A stretch of DNA of 64,000 nucleotides. It comes from Cytobacillus sp. FSL H8-0458. Its GTDB lineage: Bacteria > Bacillota > Bacilli > Bacillales > Cytobacillaceae. The position numbers and the translations under genes were made by a program. This document shows positions 24,725-33,331 of the stretch, one piece after another (within the stretch, counting starts at the first letter, position 1; each line of letters starts with the position of its first letter). The stretch is from the NCBI RefSeq assembly GCF_038002165.1, contig NZ_JBBOBR010000001.1:496001-560000 (forward strand), given 5' to 3'. Below the pieces are notes generated by a model, which saw only the letters and a list, made by a program, of their open reading frames with translations, searched no databases and was not told where the DNA came from.

Positions 24725-25909
24725 ATGGCTGCATATACATATAAGCGCGTTTTTTTAATTGTCATGGATTCAGTGGGAATCGGAGAAGCGCCTGATGCCG
24801 ATAAGTTCGGTGATAAAGGTGCCGATACGATCGGCCACATCGCAGAAAAAATGAATGGCCTGAAGATGCCGAACATGGGTAAACTTGGCCTTAGTAATAT
24901 CCGCGAAATCAAAGGAATCGAAAAAGCGGATAATCCTATGGCGTTCTACACGAAGATGCAGGAAGCATCAAATGGAAAAGACACAATGACCGGTCATTGG
25001 GAAATTATGGGTTTAAATATTCAAACTCCATTTAGAGTCTTTCCTGATGGATTTCCGGAGGAATTGATTTCAGAACTTGAATCACGCACAGGCAGGAAGA
25101 TTATTGGGAATAAGCCTGCAAGCGGAACAGAAATCCTGGTTGAACTGGGAGAAGAACATATGAGAACCGGAGCTCTGATTGTTTATACATCAGCCGATTC
25201 AGTTCTGCAGATTGCGGCACATGAAGATATAATTCCTATTGAAGAACAGTATAAAATCTGTAAAATCGCACGTGAGCTGACACTTGATGAAAAATATATG
25301 GTAGGACGTGTGATTGCCAGACCATTCGTTGGCGAGCCGGGAAATTTCCAAAGAACATCAAACAGGCATGATTATGCGTTAAAGCCATTTGACCGCACAG
25401 TAATGAATGAAATGGCAGATGGCGGACTTGATGTAGTGGCAATTGGGAAAATCTCCGACATTTATGATGGAGAGGGAATAACTGAGGCCATTCGCACAAC
25501 ATCAAATATGGATGGGATGGATAAGCTGATCGAAACGTTTGATAAAGAATTTACAGGCCTGAGCTTTGTAAATCTGGTGGACTTTGATGCATTATTTGGC
25601 CATAGACGTGATCCGGAAGGGTATGGAAAAGCTCTTGAAGAGTTTGATGAACGCCTGCCAGAAGTATTTGAAAAAATGCAGGATGGCGACTTATTAATGA
25701 TCACGGCAGACCACGGCAATGACCCTGTCCATCATGGCACAGATCATACGAGAGAATACGTTCCACTTCTTGTTTATTCAAAAGATATGGAAGAAGGAAA
25801 AGAGCTGCCGGTCAGTGAAACCTTTGCAGATATTGGGGCGACAATAGCAGATAACTTTAAAGTGAAAATGCCGTCCTATGGCAAAAGCTTTTTGAATCAA
25901 CTGAAATAA
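24725..25909 (+). CDS. deoB: Phosphopentomutase
   Basis: This 394-residue enzyme (drm in B. subtilis) interconverts ribose or deoxyribose 1-phosphate and 5-phosphate, linking nucleoside phosphorolysis to central metabolism. It is an alkaline-phosphatase-fold metalloenzyme: the first metal motif is [18 protein letters not shown] (near residues 11-28), the phosphate-accepting Thr is in [10 protein letters not shown] (near 85-94), and the second metal cluster is [19 protein letters not shown]. The start follows TTAGGAGG. It heads the run deoB-punA-pdp. Confidence 0.95.
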   Translation: MAAYTYKRVFLIVMDSVGIGEAPDADKFGDKGADTIGHIAEKMNGLKMPNMGKLGLSNIREIKGIEKADNPMAFYTKMQEASNGKDTMTGHWEIMGLNIQTPFRVFPDGFPEELISELESRTGRKIIGNKPASGTEILVELGEEHMRTGALIVYTSADSVLQIAAHEDIIPIEEQYKICKIARELTLDEKYMVGRVIARPFVGEPGNFQRTSNRHDYALKPFDRTVMNEMADGGLDVVAIGKISDIYDGEGITEAIRTTSNMDGMDKLIETFDKEFTGLSFVNLVDFDALFGHRRDPEGYGKALEEFDERLPEVFEKMQDGDLLMITADHGNDPVHHGTDHTREYVPLLVYSKDMEEGKELPVSETFADIGATIADNFKVKMPSYGKSFLNQLK

Positions 25910-25941
25910 TTACATTAAAAAAGCAAAAGAGGAGAATGATG

Positions 25942-26763
25942 ATGGATTATAGCAAAATTCAAAATGCGGCTGAATTTCTTAAAAATAAATATACAGGCCA
26001 GCCAAAGATTGGGCTGATTTTAGGCTCAGGACTTGGTGTTTTGGCAGACGAAATCGAAGAACCGGTTAAAATTCCATACAATGAAATCCCTGATTTCCCT
26101 GTATCAACAGTAGAAGGTCATGCAGGACAGCTTGTATTTGGACGCTTGAACGGCATTGAAGTGGTTGCTATGCAAGGCCGATTCCATTATTACGAAGGAT
26201 ACTCATTTGAAAAGGTAACCTTCCCTGTAAGAGTAATGAATGAGATGGGTGTTGAGAAACTCATTGTTACGAATGCGGCAGGTGGAGTGAATGAAACCTA
26301 TTCTCCAGGTGATTTAATGCTTATTTCAGACCATATCAACAATATGGGCAGCAATCCTTTAATCGGCCCTAATGATTCCCGCATGGGTCCGCGTTTTCCG
26401 GATATGTCAGAAGCATATTCCAAAGAAATGAGGAAGCTTGCCAGAGGGATAGCCGATAAGCTGAACCTGAAGATTCAGGAAGGAGTGTATGTCGGCAATA
26501 CAGGCCCAACATATGAAACCCCTGCAGAAGTTCGCATGCTGAGAACAATGGGCGGAGATGCAGTCGGCATGTCAACTGTTCCGGAAGTCATTGTGGCACA
26601 GCATTCAGGCATGAAGGTACTTGGAATTTCCTGTATCTCAAACATGGCTGCAGGCATCCTGGACCAGCCGCTGAACCATGAAGAAGTAATCGAAACAACA
26701 GAAAAAGTCAAAGCTGACTTCCTTCGGTATGTGAAAGCAATTGTTAAGGAATTTGGTGCTTAA
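25942..26763 (+). CDS. punA: Purine-nucleoside phosphorylase
   Basis: This 273-residue trimeric-type phosphorylase splits guanosine and inosine. Evidence: LGSGLGVLADEI near the phosphate site, STVEGHAGQLVFG, QGRFHYYEGYS, VTNAAGGVN, GPTYETPAEVRMLRTMGGDAVGMSTVPEVIVA, and ISCISNMAAGI. Three in-frame ATGs (25936, 25939, 25942) crowd the start; the third has normal spacing from GAGGAG. The ribose 1-phosphate it makes is the substrate of the deoB product just upstream (32 bp gap). A structured repeat follows before pdp. Confidence 0.94.
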   Translation: MDYSKIQNAAEFLKNKYTGQPKIGLILGSGLGVLADEIEEPVKIPYNEIPDFPVSTVEGHAGQLVFGRLNGIEVVAMQGRFHYYEGYSFEKVTFPVRVMNEMGVEKLIVTNAAGGVNETYSPGDLMLISDHINNMGSNPLIGPNDSRMGPRFPDMSEAYSKEMRKLARGIADKLNLKIQEGVYVGNTGPTYETPAEVRMLRTMGGDAVGMSTVPEVIVAQHSGMKVLGISCISNMAAGILDQPLNHEEVIETTEKVKADFLRYVKAIVKEFGA

Positions 26764-26814
26764 GCTTATTAATTTTGGCGGTTATGCTGCTAACTTGGTT
26801 TAATAACTGAGTTG

Positions 26815-27000
26815 GTTGGAGCGGAGGGTACTTGAACCTCGAAAATGCTATCGCATTTTCTTTGTGCGGTGTTCATTCGAGGAAGCTTATTCAATGTCTG
26901 CGGGAGGAGAGGGGTCGGGAGACCCCGCAGGCGAAGCCGAGGAGGCTCCCGTTCCTCCCCGCGGAAAGCAAGTGCCCGCAGTGGAAATCAACGGGCTGAC
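26815..27000. repeat. Structured intergenic repeat B between punA and pdp
   Basis: This 186-bp GC-rich element fills the gap between punA and pdp. Its right half, from TGCGGGAGGAG (26899) through GCGGAAAGCAAGTGCCCGCA to AATCAACGG, is a widespread Bacillus-group intergenic repeat built of nested hairpins (for example GGGTC/GACCC and GGGAGG/CCTCCC). The left arm GGAGCGGAGGGTACTT normally pairs with AAGTGCCCGC. Between the arms is an extra section, 26837-26882, that folds as CCTCGA/TCGAGG around AAAATGC/GCATTTT. No open frame with a ribosome site is present. Confidence 0.75.
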
Positions 27001-27070
27001 TTTTTAAGCAAAACAACAATCGATTAGAATAAAGCCATAAGAAATGAATAAATGAAAGTGGTGTTTGATG

Positions 27071-28375
27071 ATGAGAATGGTGGATCTTATTGAAAAGAAA
27101 AGAGATGGACTGGAGTTAACGGCAGAAGAAATTCAATTCGTCATTAAAGGATACACAGACGGTTCGATCCCGGATTATCAGGTAAGTGCTTTAACAATGG
27201 CTATCTTCTTCCAGGGGATGACAGAGAACGAAAGAGCCAACTTAACTATGGCAATGGTAGAATCCGGTGATCAAATTGACTTATCCAAAATAGAAGGAAT
27301 TAAAGTAGACAAACATTCAACTGGCGGTGTAGGTGATACAACAACACTCGTACTGGGACCGCTTGTAGCTGCAGTAGGTGTCCCGGTTGCGAAAATGTCA
27401 GGACGCGGGCTTGGACATACAGGCGGAACAATCGACAAGCTTGAGGCTGTTGAAGGGTTCCATGTAGAAATTGAGAATGAGGAATTTATTAAGCTTGTTA
27501 ATCAAAATAAAATTGCAGTCATTGGGCAGAGCGGCAACTTAACACCTGCAGACAAAAAGTTATATGCACTGCGCGATGTAACAGCTACAGTGGACAGTAT
27601 CCCTCTCATTGCAAGCTCAATTATGAGCAAAAAAATCGCCGCTGGTGCTGACGCCATTGTCCTTGATGTTAAGACAGGCGCCGGCGCATTTATGAAGACA
27701 CTTGACGATTCACGTGAATTAGCAAAAGCGATGGTCCGCATTGGAAATAATGTCGGCAGAAACACAATGGCTGTTATCTCGGATATGAGCCAGCCGCTTG
27801 GTTATGCCATTGGCAATGCCCTTGAAGTAAAGGAAGCTATCGATACGTTAAGAGGCGAAGGACCTGAAGATCTGACTGAGCTTTGCCTGACCCTTGGAAG
27901 CCATATGGTTTTCCTGGCGAAAAAAGCGGATTCATTGAAGGAAGCGCGTGAAAAGTTAGAGAATGCTATGAAGGACGGTTCAGCTTTAGAAACATTTAAA
28001 GTATTCCTAAGCTCTCAAGGCGGAGATGCGTCAGTTGTCGATGATCCCCAAAAATTGCCTCAGGCAAAATATACATTTGAATTAGAAGCTAAGCAGGATG
28101 GCTATGTTTCTGAGATTGTTGCCGATGAGATCGGAACTGCAGCCATGCTGCTGGGAGCAGGGAGAGCAACCAAGGAATCTGAAATTGATTTAGCCGTTGG
28201 CCTGATTTTAAGAAAGAAAATCGGCGACCGTGTACAGAAGGGCGAATCTCTCGTAACCATCTGCAGCAATTTCGAAAATGTAGAAGAAGTCAGAAATATG
28301 CTTTATGAAAACATTACGCTGTCCACTGAAAAAGTGGAGGCACCAGTATTAATTCATGAAGAAATAACTGAATAA
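27071..28375 (+). CDS. pdp: Pyrimidine-nucleoside phosphorylase
   Basis: This 434-residue enzyme splits uridine and thymidine to the base and (deoxy)ribose 1-phosphate. The family signature [16 protein letters not shown] is near residues 108-123, [13 protein letters not shown] is near 79-91 (phosphate site), and [13 protein letters not shown] and KTGAGAFM follow. Start MRMVDL at 27071 is preferred among TTG 27065, ATG 27068 and ATG 27071 by family convention; the ribosome site is weak (AGTGGTG). B. subtilis keeps pdp elsewhere; grouping with deoB and punA makes metabolic sense. Confidence 0.94.
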   Translation: MRMVDLIEKKRDGLELTAEEIQFVIKGYTDGSIPDYQVSALTMAIFFQGMTENERANLTMAMVESGDQIDLSKIEGIKVDKHSTGGVGDTTTLVLGPLVAAVGVPVAKMSGRGLGHTGGTIDKLEAVEGFHVEIENEEFIKLVNQNKIAVIGQSGNLTPADKKLYALRDVTATVDSIPLIASSIMSKKIAAGADAIVLDVKTGAGAFMKTLDDSRELAKAMVRIGNNVGRNTMAVISDMSQPLGYAIGNALEVKEAIDTLRGEGPEDLTELCLTLGSHMVFLAKKADSLKEAREKLENAMKDGSALETFKVFLSSQGGDASVVDDPQKLPQAKYTFELEAKQDGYVSEIVADEIGTAAMLLGAGRATKESEIDLAVGLILRKKIGDRVQKGESLVTICSNFENVEEVRNMLYENITLSTEKVEAPVLIHEEITE

Positions 28376-28387
28376 TATTGAATCGAG

Positions 28388-28420
28388 AAGCCGCCGGGGG
28401 GTTAAATCCGGCGGCTTTTT
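28388..28420 (+). terminator. Terminator after pdp
   Basis: AAGCCGCCGG (28388-28397) and CCGGCGGCTT (28408-28417) followed by TTT. Confidence 0.9.
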
Positions 28421-28465
28421 GGCGCGGTGCTGACTGTTTAATTTCTTTTTTAGTCTTCGTGATCT

Positions 28466-28494
28466 GTATAAATTTTCTTTAACTGGAAAAAATG
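28466..28494 (+). promoter_or_regulatory. Candidate forespore (SigF/SigG) promoter of dacF
   Basis: GTATA (28466-28470) and GGAAAAAATG (28485-28494) are separated by 14 bases and fit the SigF pattern GYATA/GGNNANNNTN. B. subtilis dacF is forespore-expressed. Confidence 0.55.
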
Positions 28495-28523
28495 GAGGCT
28501 ATAAAGAATGGAGGTATTGTGTG

Positions 28524-29687
28524 ATGAAACGACTCGTCTCATTAATGTTAATAGCATTATTAATGGCAACAATCTTTGCTCCTTCCGGGTTTGCAAGAGA
28601 AAGCAGCGCAGAGTTAGCGGATAATGTGAAGTCCGCAATTCTTATCGAGCGTGATACCGGTTCGGTATTGTATGAAAAAAACAGCGGTGAGCAGCTTCCG
28701 CCTGCCAGCATGACAAAAGTCATGACCATGCTCTTAATTATGGAAGCAATAGATGAAGGAAAGCTGTCATGGGATGAGAAAATCCGGACAAGCGAATATG
28801 CAGCATCAATGGGCGGTTCGCAAATCTTTCTGGAGCCAGGTGAAGAAATGACCACAAAGCAAATGCTGCAGGGGATTGCCATTGGTTCCGGTAATGATGC
28901 ATCCGTTGCAATGGCTGAGAGAATTGCCGGGTCAGAAGAAGCTTTTGTTGAAATGATGAATAAAAAGGCAAAGGAATTAGGGCTGAAAAATACTAGTTTC
29001 AAAAACCCTACAGGCCTGTCAGCTAAGGAACATTACAGTACTGCACATGATATGGCCATAATGGCCAAAGAGCTTCTTAAATATGAGAAAATAACTGATT
29101 TTACGGGGACATATGAAGCCTACCTTCGTGAAGACACAGATAAAAAATTCTGGCTGGTCAATACGAATCGCCTTGTGCGTTTTTATCCTGGTGTTGATGG
29201 TCTCAAAACCGGTTTCACTTCTGAAGCAAAATACTGTCTGACGGCAACAGCCGAGAAAGACGGAATGCGGGTTATAGCTGTTGTATTTGGCGCACCGACT
29301 TCAAAAGAACGCAATGCTCAAGTGACTAAAATGCTCGACTTTGCATTTAGCCAATATAAGACACACCCAATGTATGAAAGAAATCACGTTCTTGGAAAAG
29401 TAGAAGTCAGCAAAGGCGAAAAGAAAATGGTTGAAGCCCTGACTAGTGAACCGATTTCCCTTTTAACTAAAAAAGGTGAAAGCATCAAGGAAATTGAACA
29501 GAAGATCACTTTAAATAAAAATATTAAAGCTCCTGTCCAAAAGGGTGATCAGATCGGAACATTAACCTTGAAAAAGGATGGAAAAGTCTTAGTTGAAAGC
29601 CCTTTGGTTGCTAAAGAAGACAGCAGTGAAGCATCATGGTGGACATTGTTTAAAAGATCCATGGGATTATTTTCAAAAACAGAATAA
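28524..29687 (+). CDS. dacF: D-alanyl-D-alanine carboxypeptidase DacF
   Basis: This 387-residue penicillin-binding protein trims the terminal D-Ala of peptidoglycan stem peptides and, in B. subtilis, adjusts cross-linking of the spore wall. It has a signal peptide (residues 1-23, cleavage after FA-like), the SxxK motif ASMTKVM, SGND (SxN) and KTGFTSEA (KTG). A C-terminal beta domain and an amphipathic tail (WWTLFKRSMGLFSK) tie it to the membrane. ATG 28524 lies nine bases after GGAGG. It precedes spoIIA as in B. subtilis. Confidence 0.94.
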   Translation: MKRLVSLMLIALLMATIFAPSGFARESSAELADNVKSAILIERDTGSVLYEKNSGEQLPPASMTKVMTMLLIMEAIDEGKLSWDEKIRTSEYAASMGGSQIFLEPGEEMTTKQMLQGIAIGSGNDASVAMAERIAGSEEAFVEMMNKKAKELGLKNTSFKNPTGLSAKEHYSTAHDMAIMAKELLKYEKITDFTGTYEAYLREDTDKKFWLVNTNRLVRFYPGVDGLKTGFTSEAKYCLTATAEKDGMRVIAVVFGAPTSKERNAQVTKMLDFAFSQYKTHPMYERNHVLGKVEVSKGEKKMVEALTSEPISLLTKKGESIKEIEQKITLNKNIKAPVQKGDQIGTLTLKKDGKVLVESPLVAKEDSSEASWWTLFKRSMGLFSKTE

Positions 29688-29698
29688 CCATTTATTTT

Positions 29699-29788
29699 TG
29701 TCGAAAAGCCTCCCTATGATCATTATTTTTAGCGAAAATACACTAGTTTTGTCTCCAGGGAGGAAATGAAGCTCCAGGCATCGAAATT
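29699..29788 (+). promoter_or_regulatory. spoIIA promoter: Spo0A box and SigH elements
   Basis: TGTCGAA at 29699-29705 is an exact Spo0A (0A) box. GGAGGAAAT (29759-29767) and ATCGAAATT (29780-29788), 12 bases apart, fit the SigH pattern RNAGGAWWW / RNNGAATWW with one mismatch. This agrees with the SigH- and Spo0A-dependent spoIIA promoter known in B. subtilis. Transcription would begin near 29795. Confidence 0.65.
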
Positions 29789-29804
29789 GACTCACTATAA
29801 GGGC

Positions 29805-29838
29805 GGATACCGGAATTTTTTAAGATTCCGGATTATCC
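29805..29838 (+). promoter_or_regulatory. Hairpin in the spoIIA leader
   Basis: CCGGAAT (29810-29816) and ATTCCGG (29825-29831) pair perfectly, extended by GGATA/TATCC across a 2-base bulge. No T run follows, so it is not a standard terminator; it would lie at or near the 5' end of the SigH-dependent transcript. Confidence 0.55.
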
Positions 29839-29854
29839 TATCCGGAGGAAAAGC

Positions 29855-29893
29855 ATGAGCATTAGCGGCTTTTCAGTTGCGGATACAAGATAA
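29855..29893 (+). CDS. Putative 12-residue leader peptide before spoIIAA
   Basis: ATG AGC ATT AGC starts a 12-codon frame eight bases after a strong CGGAGG. Its TAA stop overlaps the AAGGAGG ribosome site of spoIIAA, so translation could be coupled. The frame is short enough to be chance; conservation in relatives has not been checked. Confidence 0.3.
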   Translation: MSISGFSVADTR

Positions 29894-29906
29894 GGAGGCT
29901 AAGATA

Positions 29907-30257
29907 GTGAGTCTTAACATTAATTTGGAAGTAAAGCATGATGTCTTATGTATTCGTTTAAGCGGGGAACTGGACCATCATTCGGCAGATGAACTGCGTG
30001 AACAGGCGACAAAGGCGATTGAAGATCATGACATCCATCATATTATATTAAACCTTGAGCAGCTTTCTTTTATGGATAGTTCAGGGCTGGGAGTGATTTT
30101 GGGCCGCTACAAACAAATCAAACAAAAGCATGGTGAAATGGTTGTTTGTGCGATTTCTCCAGCAGTGCAGAGACTATTTGATATGTCGGGTTTATTTAAG
30201 ATAATCCGTTTAGAACCGACAGAAGAAAACGCACTGCAAAGATTGGGGGTCGCCTGA
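29907..30257 (+). CDS. spoIIAA: Anti-sigma-F factor antagonist SpoIIAA
   Basis: This 116-residue STAS protein frees SigF by binding the anti-sigma factor SpoIIAB when dephosphorylated. The phosphorylated serine is in FMDSSGLGV; counting from the GTG start it is Ser58, the same as in B. subtilis, which supports that start. An upstream in-frame extension begins at 29877 but overlaps the ribosome site AAGGAGG (29892-29898). Operon order is spoIIAA-spoIIAB-sigF with gaps of 3 and 12 bases. Confidence 0.97.
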   Translation: MSLNINLEVKHDVLCIRLSGELDHHSADELREQATKAIEDHDIHHIILNLEQLSFMDSSGLGVILGRYKQIKQKHGEMVVCAISPAVQRLFDMSGLFKIIRLEPTEENALQRLGVA

Positions 30258-30260
30258 ACT

Positions 30261-30701
30261 ATGAAAAATGTGATGAACCTCGAATTCAGTGCGCTTAGCC
30301 AAAATGAATCATTCGCCCGTGTCACTGTTGCTGCCTTTATTGCCCAGCTTGATCCGACAATGGACGAACTGACAGAAATTAAAACGGTGGTTTCTGAAGC
30401 TGTAACCAACTCCATTATTCACGGCTATGAAAATGATCCTAATGGGGTTGTCTATATTTCAGTCCTGATTGAAGATGGATTCATTGACCTGACTATTAAG
30501 GATAAAGGCCTTGGTATTATGGATGTGGAAGAGGCGCGTCAGCCATTATTTACAACAAAACCTGAATTGGAAAGATCAGGTATGGGCTTTACCATCATGG
30601 AAAATTTCATGGACGAAATCGAAATCCAATCGCAGCCGGGAATAGGCACAGAGATCCGATTAAGGAAGCATTTATCAAATAGTAAAATGCTATGCAATTA
30701 A
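30261..30701 (+). CDS. spoIIAB: Anti-sigma-F factor SpoIIAB
   Basis: This 146-residue GHKL-type kinase binds and holds SigF and phosphorylates SpoIIAA. The ATP site is recognisable: N box [16 protein letters not shown] (near residues 44-59), G1 box [10 protein letters not shown], and [16 protein letters not shown] as the G2 box and lid. The N-terminus [26 protein letters not shown] matches the family. Three bases separate it from spoIIAA, so translation is probably coupled. Confidence 0.97.
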   Translation: MKNVMNLEFSALSQNESFARVTVAAFIAQLDPTMDELTEIKTVVSEAVTNSIIHGYENDPNGVVYISVLIEDGFIDLTIKDKGLGIMDVEEARQPLFTTKPELERSGMGFTIMENFMDEIEIQSQPGIGTEIRLRKHLSNSKMLCN

Positions 30702-30713
30702 GGGAGTCTTGCT

Positions 30714-31472
30714 ATGGATGTGGAGGTTAAAGCAGAGAAGGGCCAAACCTATTTAAAGGACAATGAAGTCAAGGAGCTAATAAAGCAAAGCCAAAGCGGA
30801 GATCAGGGGGCAAGGGACAAAATTGTTCAAAAAAATATGCGTCTTGTCTGGTCTGTCGTCCAGAGATTCTTGAATAGAGGATATGAACCCGATGACCTCT
30901 TCCAAATTGGCTGTATCGGCTTATTGAAATCGGTTGATAAGTTTGATCTAAGTTATGATGTAAAGTTTTCGACCTACGCAGTTCCAATGATTATCGGAGA
31001 AATCCAAAGGTTCATACGGGATGATGGAACGGTAAAAGTAAGCCGTTCTTTAAAGGAAATGGGCAATAAAATCAGGAAAGCCAAAGACGAGTTATCAAAA
31101 ACGCTTGGGCGCATCCCGACCGTTACAGAGCTTTCCGAGTTCCTGGAAATTTCTCCTGAAGATATTATCCTTGCCCAGGAAGCAAGCAGGATCCCTTCTT
31201 CTATACATGAAACAGTGTATGAAAACGACGGTGATCCCATTACACTGCTCGATCAGATTGATGATGGCAATGAAGGAAAATGGTTTGATAAAATAGCATT
31301 AAAAGAAGCGATCCGTGAATTGGATGAGCGGGAAAGACTGATTGTTTACTTGCGCTACTATAAAGATCAGACTCAATCCGAAGTGGCGGCAAGGCTTGGC
31401 ATTTCCCAGGTGCAGGTGTCGCGTCTGGAAAAAAAGATACTGCAGCAAATGAAAGACCGGATGGATATTTAA
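30714..31472 (+). CDS. sigF: RNA polymerase sigma-F factor
   Basis: This 252-residue sigma factor is the first compartment-specific factor, active in the forespore. Region 2 is seen in NMRLVWSVVQRFLNRGYEPDDLFQIGCIGLLKSVDKFDL (by position, residues 40-79) and KFSTYAVPMIIGEIQRFIRDD; region 4 ends in DQTQSEVAARLGISQVQVSRLEKKIL. The C-terminus is a few residues shorter than in B. subtilis because the stop lies within the terminator hairpin. The start follows AAGGGAGTC. Confidence 0.97.
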   Translation: MDVEVKAEKGQTYLKDNEVKELIKQSQSGDQGARDKIVQKNMRLVWSVVQRFLNRGYEPDDLFQIGCIGLLKSVDKFDLSYDVKFSTYAVPMIIGEIQRFIRDDGTVKVSRSLKEMGNKIRKAKDELSKTLGRIPTVTELSEFLEISPEDIILAQEASRIPSSIHETVYENDGDPITLLDQIDDGNEGKWFDKIALKEAIRELDERERLIVYLRYYKDQTQSEVAARLGISQVQVSRLEKKILQQMKDRMDI

Positions 31473-31495
31473 CTCCATCCGGTCTTTCATTTTTT
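31450..31495 (+). terminator. Terminator overlapping the end of sigF
   Basis: GAAAGACCGGATGGA (31451-31465) and TCCATCCGGTCTTTC (31474-31488) form a 14-15 bp stem followed by ATTTTTT. Confidence 0.9.
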
Positions 31496-31547
31496 ATATA
31501 ACAATTCAGTGCTTTTCGACACTTCTCAAACAGCCAATTATTGGAGT

Positions 31548-31577
31548 TCATGAAGCTAATATCTGTAACTCATACTA
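31548..31577 (+). promoter_or_regulatory. Candidate SigG promoter of the spoVA operon
   Basis: TCATG (31548-31552) and CATACTA (31571-31577) with 18-bp spacing fit the SigG pattern GHATR-N18-CATNHTA with one mismatch. It follows the sigF terminator and precedes spoVAA by about 80 bp. Confidence 0.6.
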
Positions 31578-31656
31578 AATATAGACACAAAAGCGAAACG
31601 CCATAAATAGGCGAACCAATTTCGAAGAGGATATCACTTTGTGGGAAGTGAGCATA

Positions 31657-32277
31657 TTGGAAAAAACAGTTTATATTCGCTTGCGGCATCGTCTGCAAAT
31701 ACGGCCCAATCAGAGAATACTGCTGAAAGATATTGCACAGGTTATTGCCGATGATGACATTTACGAAAAGCTTTGTGTACTTCCGCTTTATCAAGTAAGC
31801 GAGCAGGATCGGAATATTGTCGTAATTGACGTTATGAAGGTAATTGGGACCATAACCCAATTATTTTCGAACATTGAAGTCCAGTCGATCGGGCCGGCTC
31901 AAGCGATAGTCGAGGTGGTTACAAAGAAGCGTAAAGTATCATTTCCTCTCTTTCTGCTGGTTTGGCTGCTTCTGTTCATAGGTGCTGCCCTCGCTATTAT
32001 GAATTTTCATGAAGACGTGAGCATGCAGGCTGTACAGCTTAGAATTTACACTCTCATAACCGGGGAAGTGGACAGCAGGCCTCTCATTTTTCAAATCCCC
32101 TATTCGATTGGCCTGGGGCTTGGCATGATCATTTTCTTTAACCATGTTTTTAAGAAGCGGCTGAACGAGGAGCCAAGCCCATTGGAAGTAGAAATGTTCA
32201 ATTATCAGCTTGATCTTGATAACTATGTTGCATTGAAAGAAAACAAGGAGAGTATGAAGTATCTTGATGACCATTAA
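31657..32277 (+). CDS. spoVAA: Stage V sporulation protein AA
   Basis: This protein, 206 residues from the TTG at 31657, has an N-terminal soluble domain and two membrane segments (FPLFLLVWLLLFIGAALAIMNF and YSIGLGLGMIIFFNHVF). It belongs to the SpoVA system that moves calcium dipicolinate into the forespore and releases it at germination. TTG 31657 is chosen because MEKTVYIRLRHR matches the family start and length; TTG 31639 has the better placed GAGG and cannot be excluded. It overlaps spoVAB by 14 bases. Confidence 0.92.
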   Translation: MEKTVYIRLRHRLQIRPNQRILLKDIAQVIADDDIYEKLCVLPLYQVSEQDRNIVVIDVMKVIGTITQLFSNIEVQSIGPAQAIVEVVTKKRKVSFPLFLLVWLLLFIGAALAIMNFHEDVSMQAVQLRIYTLITGEVDSRPLIFQIPYSIGLGLGMIIFFNHVFKKRLNEEPSPLEVEMFNYQLDLDNYVALKENKESMKYLDDH

Positions 32278-32689
32278 TGTTGTCCTGGTAATGATCATAG
32301 GATTTGCAGGCGGGCTCGCTGTTGGTTCTGGTTTTGTTGCTTTTCTGGCTGTCTTGGGCATTATTCCAAGGCTTACACAGCTGAGCAAGACGATGAAGAT
32401 GATCCATTATTATGAAGCTGCAGTTGTAATGGGGGCTTTGGCTGGTGCACTGGCAACTTTATGGAATCCGGTTTTTCACCTGACACCTCTGTTTTTAATA
32501 CCCATCGGGCTTGCTTCGGGCATATTTATTGGCATGCTGGCGGCAGCTTTAACTGAAGTGCTGAATGTTTTTCCAATCCTGGCGAAAAGAATCGGAGTAG
32601 ATGGAAAGATTGTCATTTTATTGATGGCATTTGTATTTGGAAAGGTGTTCGGATCACTGTTTCAATGGATTTATTTTGTAAATAAATAA
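32264..32689 (+). CDS. spoVAB: Stage V sporulation protein AB
   Basis: This 141-residue integral membrane protein has about four hydrophobic segments (residues 3-30, 50-72, 77-98, 114-138). RLTQLSKTMKMIHYYE and FPILAKRIGV are family features. It is translationally coupled to spoVAA. In B. subtilis the next genes are spoVAC, spoVAD and spoVAEb; here the next gene is spoVAEa. Confidence 0.93.
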   Translation: MMTINVVLVMIIGFAGGLAVGSGFVAFLAVLGIIPRLTQLSKTMKMIHYYEAAVVMGALAGALATLWNPVFHLTPLFLIPIGLASGIFIGMLAAALTEVLNVFPILAKRIGVDGKIVILLMAFVFGKVFGSLFQWIYFVNK

Positions 32690-32743
32690 GCAATCGGCTG
32701 GGCATATTTAAGAAAAATGAGGATTCGGAAAGGAAAAACTGCT

Positions 32744-33331
32744 ATGGATGAACGGAGGCACGTCATTCTTATTACTGATGGAGACGATTTTGCAAGAAGG
32801 ACAGTGGAGCGTGTTGCGAAGGAAATCGGAGGAAGATGTCTATCTTTGTCGCATGGAAACCCTTCAGTCTTAAACGGTCAGCAAATCGTCAAGCTGATAA
32901 AAAAAGTCTCCCATGATCCCGTATTAGTTATGTTTGATGACAGCGGGTTTATCGGGGAGGGAGCCGGAGAGAATGCGCTGAAATATGTTGCGTGCCATAA
33001 AGATATCGATGTTCTGGGTGTCATAGCAGTTGCCTCAAAAACAAGACAGGCCGAGTGGACAAAAGTAGATGTATGTATCGATAATAACGGGGAATTGACT
33101 CCATACGGAGTTGATAAGTTCGGAGTACCCGAGATGGAAATTGGAAGAATCAATGGTGATACCGTTTATTGTCTTGATCAGCTGGATGTGCCGATAATCG
33201 TGGGAATTGGCGATATCGGAAAGATGTCTAAAAAAGATCATTATGAATTAGGTTCGCCAATTACTAAAAAGGCAGTAGAGCTTATATTGGAAAGGAGCGG
33301 CTATTATGACACGAAACAAGACGAAGGATGA
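32744..33331 (+). CDS. spoVAEa: Stage V sporulation protein AE, soluble form (SpoVAEa)
   Basis: This 195-residue protein has no membrane segment and matches the cytosolic SpoVAEa type: it opens [28 protein letters not shown] and contains [26 protein letters not shown] 32744 is preferred over 32717, which lies before the AAAGG site. Only 54 bases separate it from spoVAB. The membrane-embedded SpoVAEb is not encoded here. It overlaps spoVAF by 26 bases. Confidence 0.92.
   Translation: MDERRHVILITDGDDFARRTVERVAKEIGGRCLSLSHGNPSVLNGQQIVKLIKKVSHDPVLVMFDDSGFIGEGAGENALKYVACHKDIDVLGVIAVASKTRQAEWTKVDVCIDNNGELTPYGVDKFGVPEMEIGRINGDTVYCLDQLDVPIIVGIGDIGKMSKKDHYELGSPITKKAVELILERSGYYDTKQDEG

Noticed and set aside
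26816..27027. Two overlapping frames of 60-63 codons
   Set aside because: They lie entirely within structured repeat B; composition (Gly/Arg/Pro runs) reflects hairpin arms, not coding.
30974..31240. Antisense frame inside sigF
   Set aside because: Long antisense frames occur throughout the conserved genes here as codon-bias shadows; none has a ribosome site or separate promoter.
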